From a virus: a stretch of 28,055 bases of DNA. This document shows positions 20,801-28,055 of the stretch, in pieces; positions within the stretch are counted from its first letter, which is position 1, and every line of letters starts with the position of its first letter. The DNA lies in the IMG/VR virus record IMGVR_UViG_3300030098_005157, positions 1 through 28,055 of that record. One strand, written 5' to 3'. The notes under the pieces were generated by a model that was not told where the DNA came from, made no database searches, and worked only from the letters and a program-made list of their open reading frames with translations. Position numbers and translations under genes: made by a program.

Positions 20801-23800
20801 GCCCCAACCCTTGATCGGCCAGCCTCTTTTCGGCGTTTGCCCGCCTTGAGGCCAAGGCGCAAGTCCTCGGTTCCGACAAGCCCTAGCTTTGCAGCAATTC
20901 GCTTAGCTTCTGGGCTAGCGTTCTTGCCGACCCCGTAGAGGCGCTTGTTCGGGTCCTTGAGAAGGCGCATGATCTTCTGAATCTCATCAGAGGTCATCTC
21001 CCTCAGAATGTCTGCCGCCTGAGACTTTTTAAACGTATCGACCGCCACCTGCTTTTGCAGTTCAGCGTAGTCGCCGTAAGCACGAGCTTCTTTCCTGAGA
21101 GAAATAACCTCACGCCAAACCTGACCAGGAGTTCTGAAGTCGTAGTTCAAGAGCTTTGCCGTAGCCATAAGCTCTTTAGAGAACTCTGGGTACTGCTCTA
21201 GAATTTTTGTCAGGCGGTCGGCCTCTTTGACCGGAGCAATCTTTAGCTCAAGGTCGCGCTCGCTTTGCCTTAGCCTCTTGATTTCATCTTCGATGTTTCG
21301 TCGCTCAAGAGAAGACGGCTGTAGCGGAGCAGCTTTCTTTTCAAGCGCCTGGATCTTTCGCTTAATCTTTCCAGCCTGGGCTCGCACAGAGCCCTTCTTT
21401 GGCAGCGTGGCCTTAGCCCTAGGCTCAACGCCAGTCAAAGCCCTGGAGGCTGTGGAGAGGGCGTCTGAGAGGGCGTCTTCGGACGCAACGCCAGTGCCTC
21501 CTCCGATGTCCATGTCCCGAAGAGCAGGAAGCTCATCGTAAGCAGCGGCGCTTCCAAACTTCTTGCCCTGCCTCCGAGCAAGAATCAGCTCTTTTCTAAC
21601 AATGTCCTCAAGGTCAGAGATTGCCCCGTCAATCCACTCCAGGGTCTTAGCTGCCTTCTTCTGCTGTCGAGCCGTAATCTTCTTCTTCTTTGAAGAGATT
21701 TCGTTAGCCACCTCAAGGGTGTCTTCAGCCGCAACCTTTGCCTGGGCAAGCTCTTCAAGCTTAGACTTGGCTTCGAGCATCCACCGCTTAACTGCCGTGA
21801 AGTCGCGAGCTGAAATCAACTGCTTGATGCTCTTCCCGCGAACCTCTGGCTCAAGGCCAGTCCTTTCGGCAAGCTCTTTAGTTAGCTTTTTTAGCTTGAG
21901 TTCATCCCTTGCCGTTCCGGTCCTTGCCTTGTCCCACACAGAGTTAGGCAGCTCTGGGTCCATTGCCTGGATGTAACGCACATCTTCTGGGTCAACGCCT
22001 TTAGCCGAAATCTTCGGGATTACCACTCCCTGCTGGTCTGCGTTTCGGCTGTTGAAGGTGGCCGCAACTTCCTCAATCCACTGCCTCCACTGCTCGCTTC
22101 GAGAGGCTGGCTTAAGACCCATGAACTTCGTAAGCTCGCTTCCTCGGTAGAGCTTGAAAATCTCATTAACGAGTGAAGCAACGTCGTCCTCACCCAACAG
22201 GGTGTTGCGAACAATGTCTCTAATCAGAAGTTTCTTGAACTGAGCAACCCCGCCTCTGCCCTTCTTAAACTCAGAAGGCGTTGGCGCTTTGAACCTACGA
22301 AGTCTTTGCGGAGAGTGGTACCTGCCTGCGGCCTTGTTGCTTGCTTCCTGGAGGGTTTGAAGGGCAACGGACTTTGTTGTTGCGCTTTCCGACAACGCCA
22401 TCTTTACCGTCTTGGCAATCTCTTCGTTGGTGTAGCCTACGCTCTTCATCAACCGTTGGATTGAGTTGCGATAGGCAGCTCCAGAGAACAGCCTGGATAC
22501 GGGATCTGAAAGCTCATACGCCCGCTGAGCTGTCCTGACCTCAACTGAAAGAGGGCTTTCCTCCAAGGCTCTGGGGTCGAAGATGCGGTCAAGAACGCCC
22601 TTGATGTCGTCCGACACCGTGAAGGTTTCTACCCCGGCATCTCTCAGAATCTGCATCTTCTGAGCGTCAGACATTTTTTCAATTTGCTCAGCCGTATACT
22701 TCTTCTTTTGGTGTTTCTTTGCGAGCTTTTGCAGATTCTTAGTTGAGTAATCAACAGGAAGGGGAGAGCCATCGGTCGGGAGCAAGACTGCGCCCTTAAT
22801 GCTTCTGCCCTTCTTGTAGTAGGCGTAATAAAGGGTTTTAACCCAGTCCTTGAACTGGACGAAAATCTTCTTAATCCCAGCAGACCGATTAACGATGTCT
22901 GGGAATTCTCCAGTCTTCATGTACTGGACGAACGCATTTGCAAACGCCTCTTCGGCAATCGTGTTCCACTGACCATCTTTGGCAAAAGCTTTGTCGCCAA
23001 AGTTTCTCCGAGCCCATTCGTTCGCAATCTCTTGGTCGCGCTTGCTCAGGGTTGTTCGGAAAAGGTGTCCAGTCTCATGAATGAAGGTCGTGAAGTCGCC
23101 CTTCTGCATGATTTCAATGATTCGAGCCCCGTCTTTTGAATCATGAAGGAAAGTCCCCAAGACATCGTAGCCGTCTTGCTTTGCATCAAGCGCGTACTTC
23201 GGAACGCCTTCTTCGCGAATCTTGCTCTTCTGAGCATCGCTCATCGAGACTTTGTAGAAGTCCGCTCTATATGGCCTTCCCTCTACGGTGTCTTTCGCTT
23301 TTTTAATCAAGCGAGAGACATAACTTTCCTGGTTAGACGGGGGGATAAACGAGTCAACAACGCTCCACTCAACAGCCTCGTCACCTCTAAGCTCTGCAAC
23401 CGACATCAAGCGCTGCATATCGTCTCGTCTAAAGAGTGCCCTTCGCTTTACATCGTCAGCAAGCCTTATGCTGGCCTTATCTACTGGATATTCGCGAGTC
23501 CCGAGATTAGAGCTGTCTAGAATTCCCAAGAGGAACGTGTCGATTTCGTCCTTATAAATACGACCAGTGCCGTAAGGAGCGTGAGAAAGCTTGTTCTCTA
23601 TGGCTTTGTACCTGTTGTAGGCAGAGCGAATTTTTCGGTAGTTTTTACTAGCAAAAGCTTTCTTAAGATTTTCCCCTGCTCTTCTAAGCGGAACAAAATC
23701 GCCAGCCAGCATTTCCCCAGAATCTCCTGGGCCTCTCTCCATAGCTTTCGCAAGACCGCTGTATCGGCCTTTATCTACCCCTGATTGAGAAAATTCATAA

Positions 23801-26800
23801 ACTGCCCCCAGATCCTTCGCCCCAAACTTATTTGGAAACTGCGAAGCCAGCTCTAAAAGGTCGTCAGTTGTTTTTGCAGACTTTGCCTTTTTCCAGATTT
23901 CTTCAACTTCAGGAGAAGAAAAAAGCGACCTAGGCGGCTGGGCATCGGAAGCGAAAGGCCGCCTTAAGAATTCGTTAAACTTTTTCGTTAAGCGGTAAAG
24001 GTCTTCAGGAGAATCCGAAGCAATTTTGCTAGCCCTCATCGCCATCGGGTCATCTTCGTAGTCGATGAACTTGACCTTAGTGTCGGAGCCTAAAGTGCGT
24101 ACCAGTTCTTTCCTAATCTTTTCATCATAAAGAACCTTCGCTGGCTTTTTGGTCATCCGGCCAGACTTAGCCCTTCTTCGGCCACCCTCCCAAAGTATTC
24201 CGTCAAAGTTGTTTTTAACTGCATGATCAACAAGCGACCTTGTAGCTAGTTTTTGCCAGCTTTTTTTGTAAGGAACATTCGGGACAGGAGTCTTTTCAAG
24301 GGACGTTGAGCCAAGCCTTATTGCCTTGCTTGAGGATTCAACTATTTGCGGCCACAGGAATCGAAGGTCCTCGATGTATTCGCCTTGAATAAATGGGAAT
24401 GAATCTGGCCCAGCGTTTTCCTCTACAAACCGACGCAACCTTTCTTCGGGAAAGGCAGAGTCAATCGACCTGTTTTTGCCGTTAATAAAGTTAGAGACTT
24501 CTTCAGCTAATATCCCTTCAACATCAGCAGCAACTGACGGAGTTAGCTTTGCGGCGTAAGCCGCGTCGTTAAGAGACTCAACAACAGGAATCCTAACGCC
24601 GTCAACAGGGTCGATATAGCTGGCTTTTTGAATTATTTCGGCAGCGTCGTCTGGGTCGAAAAGGAATGGAGCGCGAGCAATTTGCTCTTCGCTTCTCTGA
24701 TAACCCGCTTTCTTGGCAGTGCCGTGAGCATCGCTCTGAATTTCTAAAATTCTTAAAAGCTTCTCCCCAGTGTCTGGGTCGATAACCGTGTCAAAGCGAA
24801 CATGAAGAAAGATGTTGGGGCTGTACTCATACTTCTTCACGATCTCTTCGCCGTAGTGGTAAAGCCCAGTAGCTTTGTCTACTGAAACTTCACCCGGCAA
24901 AAGGTCGTCAACCGAGAACGTCATCTCGGTGTATTCCTTGCCAGGAAGCCCTCTGATGTAACCCGGAGTCCCTGGATTTGTCTCTGGGCTAACGTAACCT
25001 GGGTCGTATTTGTTGGCGAAATGACCTGCGTCTGCGTTTCCTCTTAAGGTTTGGTCTTCGGGGAAAGAGTCAGCAATTTTCCCTAGTTCAATGTAGGCGG
25101 ATTGGCTGTCGAGAAGCTCTTTGTTTGATCCAAGCAAAGGTGCTCGGTCAGCCGGAATGTAGCTTTCATAGACAGCCGGCTCTCCAGAAGCAGATTTGCC
25201 CTCAACCCAAACTCGAATTCCCTGCTCAGGCTTTTGCCCAAGGCCCTTTTCTCTTGCAGAAACTAAGGCGTCATAGGATTCGTCCAGTGTATTAAGGCTC
25301 TCTAGGACACCCACCCTGTTGGGGCGGTCAAAGTGCCCGGTGTCAATCACTAGCTCACCAACAGGGTGGCGGCTATCAATGATAGTTATCCTTGGGCGCA
25401 TGGAATCTGCAAAGTAGTCAAACAGTGCAGTGCTTGTTAGGCCGTAATCATCCAGGACGTTTACAGATTCTTCGACGGTAAGCAGCTTCCCATCAATGTA
25501 CACCGCTGGGAAATTCCCAAACTCATCAGGAACGTCGCCGCCTTCAACTAGTTCTTTCCAGAAATTGCTTCTGAAAAAATCAGTGAGGGCGTCATCAGCG
25601 CCAACCGTAACAAGGTCGTTAACCTCGACAAACCCATCGTCTATCGGATTGAATACATGTGGCTCTTCATCAAGCTTTGTTACTCGAACTTCGTTCGGGT
25701 AAAGAAAACCCTCGTCAAAGCGACGAGGAGTAGCGCCCTCTGACATAAAGTAAACGGGGTCGTATTCCCTTTGGGCCTTAACGATCTTTGTCATCCTCGG
25801 CCACTCACCCCTAACGAAGTCTGGGGTGGTTTCTTGGGGGGCGCGAAGGCCTGCAAAAATACCCCTGCGCGCTTCTTCGCTTAGAGATGAAAGATCAACA
25901 CTAACGTCGGGGGTACTTTCGACTCGGACAGACCAGGGCCGAGTGTTTGCCTCAACAAGCTCAATCAACTCATCTTTTGTAATGCTCTGATAATCGTCTA
26001 GACCAGGGATAATCGAATCAGCGATTTCCTCCTGCTTTACTCCGAGCTTTTGAGCCTGCTTTCCACTAAGGAAATCTTTGAACTCGCCAACTGTCTTGAA
26101 GTTAGGAGCTTCTCTAAGCGCGTTTAATAGAACAGAGTAGAAACGGGTGCTGTCATTCGGGTTAAACGGGTTTAGCTGCCTCAAAGCGCCAGCCTCAGCG
26201 GGAGCACCTGGGTCCTGAGCCCTTACCTGAATGTTCATCTCGGTGAAGTAAGCTGGCGCGTACTCCTTTGGCACCCCTTGATTGAAGGCCCATGCCTCAG
26301 CCGCAAGCCTGTACATCTCCTTAATCGCTTTAACCTGGGGAGGAGAAAACTTATCCGGCGACTTGAATGAGAGGCTTTCTACGGACTCATTGAACGCCCG
26401 CTGCGTTGCCTTCCACTGGCTGAGGTCGCCAGCAGGAAGCCGGCCTGCTGCCTGGGCATTCTTTACAGCCGACTCTGGGTTCTTCGTCCACTCAGCAGAC
26501 GGCCCCTGGGGAAGATAGATTTCGTCCAGAGTCTCGCCCATAGAAAGGCGCACCAACTCAAGGTTCTTCAGAGCCTCGTCTAGGTTTTCGCTTTGATTCC
26601 AGACCTTGTTTTTAACCAGCTCTTGCAAGCCATCTCTAGCTTCTCGGAGCATTGCAATCCGGTCAACGATAGCCCCGGTTTGCTCGAAAGCGCCGAGCAT
26701 TGCTTCTCGCCTAAACGTCTCGCCCAGAGTGTCGGCCAAGGCCGTGCGAATCATTCGGATGTTGTTGGTCGCATCAGCCAAGAGCTTCTTGCGAGCTTCT

Positions 26801-28055
26801 TTTGCCGGGAGAGGATTGCCGGCAACATCCATGACAACAGTGTCGTCAGCCAGCCCTCTGGTCGCCTCTAGCTCCCTTGAGAGAGTCATGAGCGAATCGC
26901 CAATGTTTGCGAACTCAGCGGCAGCGTTTAGGTCGTCAAGGAGAGACTGGGGAATATCCGAGAGGTCGCCGTCTAGAGCGCGGGAAACAATTTGTTCAAC
27001 ATTAGTTAGCTTCGCAAAGCCTTCGATTGCTTCTTCGGACAAGGGCATGTGACGACCCAGCTCAGCAAGCTGCAACGCAAGCTGCTGGACTTCTTTGTCG
27101 TCTGTAATTGCATCAATCCTTCGAAGGAACTCAGCAACCCTGGCAGTGTCAACAGCCCTCTTTCGAGCGTTCTGCATGTCCAGACGCTCGACCTGCTTGA
27201 ATCGAGCAGGGTGCAGCACCTCGTCCTGGCTAAGCTTCCTTGCTTCAGACTTAAGGCCAGTGACGTAAGGCTGCGCCTTGTCGATGTTGAAAATGCTGGA
27301 AGCGCGCCTTCGAGCCTTGTCGGCTCGCAAGGGAATGATTGTGCCAGTCGCCCAATACCCAAATCTAGACCGAAGTGCGTCTGTTGAAGAAACAACCTTG
27401 GTGGCCTCGTAGGCAGCGTTTTTACTTTGCTTCGGCGCTTTGGGAGGGTCGGACCACTTTACCTTGCCAACCCACTTTGGCTTCCCAGCCGCGTCTGCCC
27501 CAACCATTGCGGCCTCAAAAGAAAAGAGCTGCTTCTTTTTCTTAGACTCCTTCATCAAGTAAACCCAAAGAGCCTCGCCTTGAAGGGGGCCAGCGTTCAC
27601 AGTGTTGAGCGGTATGTTGTTTGTCTTGATGTAGTCCTGGACTGCTTCGGCAACGCCGCCCGCAGAGTTGTCCATCATCTGCCTAAGCTGCACTGCTTGA
27701 TCAATTCCGTAAACGCCGATGCGCCCGTTTCTGAAAGCAGTGTCAGTGGCAGCAATTACGTCTGCGGCTACCGACTCATTGGCCTGCTGCACGGCCATGC
27801 TCCGCGCTTTTTCCGGCGACCAAGCGTTCTCGCCCTTCTGAAGCTTTGAGTTAATGTCCTGGAGATACTGGGCTGTTCTTTTGGCAACTTCGCTGCCGAC
27901 AGCTTGAGCACCCTTCCTGGTCATTGTGATTCCGAACTTAGCCGGAAGGGCGATAGCCTTTACGGTCGCACCTGGGAGGTTAAGGGGGTCGAGGATTGCC
28001 GAGTTGACAGTGCCTACAAACTCCCTTCCTCCACGGCTCCCCTGGTCCCAGGCTC
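17863..28055 (-). CDS. Giant polyvalent phage protein with zincin motif, N-terminus beyond the window
   Basis: The frame is open from the stop (TAG, 17865-17863) to the right edge, at least 3,396 codons; an ATG at 27924 is internal by all signs. Residues below count from that Met. About 900-1200: a domain with EIQSD (1061-1065) and later VPYKKSWQKLATRSLVDHA, a pair I know from phage polyvalent proteins, where the 'EIQSDW' region precedes 'PFK..W..L..K'. About 1616-1620: HETGH, then EEAFANAF, FPDI and FKDWVKTLYY, a zincin-type metallopeptidase domain of these proteins. About 1780-2400: charged helices and coiled coils. About 2700-3250: NFAGN, a Gly/Ala-rich hydrophobic stretch (2865-2910), and RRFFFFYTWDAGN, typical of their C-terminal membrane-type region. 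Such proteins are thought to be packaged in the virion and injected with DNA. The actual activity is unproven. Confidence 0.85.
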   Translation of the reverse strand, partial: AWDQGSRGGREFVGTVNSAILDPLNLPGATVKAIALPAKFGITMTRKGAQAVGSEVAKRTAQYLQDINSKLQKGENAWSPEKARSMAVQQANESVAADVIAATDTAFRNGRIGVYGIDQAVQLRQMMDNSAGGVAEAVQDYIKTNNIPLNTVNAGPLQGEALWVYLMKESKKKKQLFSFEAAMVGADAAGKPKWVGKVKWSDPPKAPKQSKNAAYEATKVVSSTDALRSRFGYWATGTIIPLRADKARRRASSIFNIDKAQPYVTGLKSEARKLSQDEVLHPARFKQVERLDMQNARKRAVDTARVAEFLRRIDAITDDKEVQQLALQLAELGRHMPLSEEAIEGFAKLTNVEQIVSRALDGDLSDIPQSLLDDLNAAAEFANIGDSLMTLSRELEATRGLADDTVVMDVAGNPLPAKEARKKLLADATNNIRMIRTALADTLGETFRREAMLGAFEQTGAIVDRIAMLREARDGLQELVKNKVWNQSENLDEALKNLELVRLSMGETLDEIYLPQGPSAEWTKNPESAVKNAQAAGRLPAGDLSQWKATQRAFNESVESLSFKSPDKFSPPQVKAIKEMYRLAAEAWAFNQGVPKEYAPAYFTEMNIQVRAQDPGAPAEAGALRQLNPFNPNDSTRFYSVLLNALREAPNFKTVGEFKDFLSGKQAQKLGVKQEEIADSIIPGLDDYQSITKDELIELVEANTRPWSVRVESTPDVSVDLSSLSEEARRGIFAGLRAPQETTPDFVRGEWPRMTKIVKAQREYDPVYFMSEGATPRRFDEGFLYPNEVRVTKLDEEPHVFNPIDDGFVEVNDLVTVGADDALTDFFRSNFWKELVEGGDVPDEFGNFPAVYIDGKLLTVEESVNVLDDYGLTSTALFDYFADSMRPRITIIDSRHPVGELVIDTGHFDRPNRVGVLESLNTLDESYDALVSAREKGLGQKPEQGIRVWVEGKSASGEPAVYESYIPADRAPLLGSNKELLDSQSAYIELGKIADSFPEDQTLRGNADAGHFANKYDPGYVSPETNPGTPGYIRGLPGKEYTEMTFSVDDLLPGEVSVDKATGLYHYGEEIVKKYEYSPNIFLHVRFDTVIDPDTGEKLLRILEIQSDAHGTAKKAGYQRSEEQIARAPFLFDPDDAAEIIQKASYIDPVDGVRIPVVESLNDAAYAAKLTPSVAADVEGILAEEVSNFINGKNRSIDSAFPEERLRRFVEENAGPDSFPFIQGEYIEDLRFLWPQIVESSSKAIRLGSTSLEKTPVPNVPYKKSWQKLATRSLVDHAVKNNFDGILWEGGRRRAKSGRMTKKPAKVLYDEKIRKELVRTLGSDTKVKFIDYEDDPMAMRASKIASDSPEDLYRLTKKFNEFLRRPFASDAQPPRSLFSSPEVEEIWKKAKSAKTTDDLLELASQFPNKFGAKDLGAVYEFSQSGVDKGRYSGLAKAMERGPGDSGEMLAGDFVPLRRAGENLKKAFASKNYRKIRSAYNRYKAIENKLSHAPYGTGRIYKDEIDTFLLGILDSSNLGTREYPVDKASIRLADDVKRRALFRRDDMQRLMSVAELRGDEAVEWSVVDSFIPPSNQESYVSRLIKKAKDTVEGRPYRADFYKVSMSDAQKSKIREEGVPKYALDAKQDGYDVLGTFLHDSKDGARIIEIMQKGDFTTFIHETGHLFRTTLSKRDQEIANEWARRNFGDKAFAKDGQWNTIAEEAFANAFVQYMKTGEFPDIVNRSAGIKKIFVQFKDWVKTLYYAYYKKGRSIKGAVLLPTDGSPLPVDYSTKNLQKLAKKHQKKKYTAEQIEKMSDAQKMQILRDAGVETFTVSDDIKGVLDRIFDPRALEESPLSVEVRTAQRAYELSDPVSRLFSGAAYRNSIQRLMKSVGYTNEEIAKTVKMALSESATTKSVALQTLQEASNKAAGRYHSPQRLRRFKAPTPSEFKKGRGGVAQFKKLLIRDIVRNTLLGEDDVASLVNEIFKLYRGSELTKFMGLKPASRSEQWRQWIEEVAATFNSRNADQQGVVIPKISAKGVDPEDVRYIQAMDPELPNSVWDKARTGTARDELKLKKLTKELAERTGLEPEVRGKSIKQLISARDFTAVKRWMLEAKSKLEELAQAKVAAEDTLEVANEISSKKKKITARQQKKAAKTLEWIDGAISDLEDIVRKELILARRQGKKFGSAAAYDELPALRDMDIGGGTGVASEDALSDALSTASRALTGVEPRAKATLPKKGSVRAQAGKIKRKIQALEKKAAPLQPSSLERRNIEDEIKRLRQSERDLELKIAPVKEADRLTKILEQYPEFSKELMATAKLLNYDFRTPGQVWREVISLRKEARAYGDYAELQKQVAVDTFKKSQAADILREMTSDEIQKIMRLLKDPNKRLYGVGKNASPEAKRIAAKLGLVGTEDLRLGLKAGKRRKEAGRSRVGAAFSKDEIEQALQVAELVDDFLGEQLKRMQAAGKLVKTVDPKVLKEIQNLRKQANELDEGTSAREILEERITYLRENKLEKPWGKEEFLSRVNLAAYVPHILSTTTRRKVAVLRGRGLMPKDAKLGSEKFRAKASFLEDINEVARDDLATEILYHIASTKRGPGWGDNGPFQRFVSVQQLDELSAAVNSNDLEKLFSPEEWSEAIKWARKEADLNEIYDFFETDLGTLIKRYGQQTNKAVADAIFIRDMQDLFPLGKEIARLVSENPASWSEMKAKEYGYSRLTAEDTIAATARMELPSELRKFKELIVTRLARGEDPGLIVRSLRQLGVNVDANVVRAFNLPDVYLPTAAVEYIRWMNSPDPASGSYFMGVFDGLTGVAKSQATIVGLAHIGMNFAGNYLSILQQLGLGSFNPVNHMLAMGLMMDYSSKGWQLVKDKPLRLGGRVETVADWRRILEEETAITESLRGSAYAEEMYGAARETDVPLYQSLIGGGVGGGLGAAAGMAAAGPAGAAAGFFLGQAAGALGTEVLSSGLRRGRSIPKGVATGFRKVWQSEVSEFMENAAIPIGKDKENPKNFIMYWGERAVGLTTSAAIASTFGGPTAAVTTAIAGMSFPSYMRMMANLNSSIELQARLTLGVGLMRKGKTVQEASTLVDDAMRNYGHLTPFERHYLRRFFFFYTWDAGNMRFQLRQMVRNPRSFVVLKSFINGVGNGQFTEEEIQAMPQEMRWQVVVRTGLGRMFRVHGIPQQAAIEFLARKDHGFMPIGSLTRMNPIPLTMAEAAFNKSLYYGKGWEQINNIRAYKDAPPLLKWFIGMEVDDDGKAVPTSRRKVYNKDGEWTGKWRNEYRSKKPAQFYLVSKLPGFRVMREHMKLVQDTFMSRSVDMGDTDALATDRERALAYFLGLKPTALDFDSALAMYEYLMLKRLKEIYRNQGIPIDVQMDRLKKELYVGGEEAMKVSPKKEDSDELPSLFYIPDDK

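Noticed and set aside
17863-28055. Giant protein as an N4-type virion RNA polymerase
   Set aside because: Size and the MoxR/VWA pair recall N4, but I see no polymerase motifs in the part present; zincin and EIQSD motifs point to the polyvalent class. The missing N-terminus leaves this open.

Overview
This window reads as part of a tailed double-stranded DNA phage genome (Caudoviricetes), lytic or integrated. Genes are packed with stop/start overlaps such as TAATG, ATGA and TGATG. There is a phage recombination set, a lysis and tail-protein block, and a giant 'polyvalent' protein of more than 3,390 residues. The host is probably a Gram-negative bacterium, perhaps a proteobacterium: there are strong Shine-Dalgarno sites, sigma70-like promoters, an E. 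coli-type DnaA box, and a small protein (6086-6358) of a type I know from proteobacterial plasmids and phages. The host cannot be fixed from sequence alone, and I see no tRNA, CRISPR array, integrase or transposase.

Layout. (1) 1-589, minus: a replication-protein-like gene cut by the left edge, with its own promoter. (2) 590-1270: gene-free, with many inverted repeats, short direct repeats and a perfect DnaA box; a candidate replication origin. (3) 1325-5632, minus: an operon with a 19-codon hydrophobic leader ORF, two small acidic proteins, a MoxR/CobS-like AAA+ ATPase, a von Willebrand A protein with a long disordered middle, and a small acidic protein. A lysine-rich protein follows. (4) 5633-6085: a divergent control region with two promoters that match each other at 24 of 30 positions, a 16-bp repeat and GC-rich hairpins. 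(5) 6086-13163, plus: a tight early operon of about a dozen small proteins, a Cas4/RecB-like nuclease with iron-sulfur-type cysteines, a RecT annealase, a highly structured RNA leader (11701-11872), three small proteins and a Holliday-junction-resolvase-like nuclease, ending at a strong terminator. (6) 13235-28055, minus: late genes. In transcription order these are the giant protein with a zincin motif, a beta-rich protein, two related tail or adhesion proteins, a lysis block (two or more small membrane proteins, a hidden 28-residue membrane peptide, and a cysteine peptidoglycan-type enzyme), and two tandem related virion-type proteins.

How it may work together. The two divergent promoters would fire the early plus operon and the AAA+/VWA operon together. 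The nuclease, RecT and resolvase would form an end-resection, annealing and junction-cutting pathway for genome recombination. The AAA+/VWA pair resembles metal-chelatase-type or chaperone-type remodelling machines, with unknown substrate. The giant protein is of the class thought to be packaged and delivered with the DNA. The most unusual single signals are the three-way-junction RNA before 11897, the matched divergent promoters, and the two micro-ORFs.
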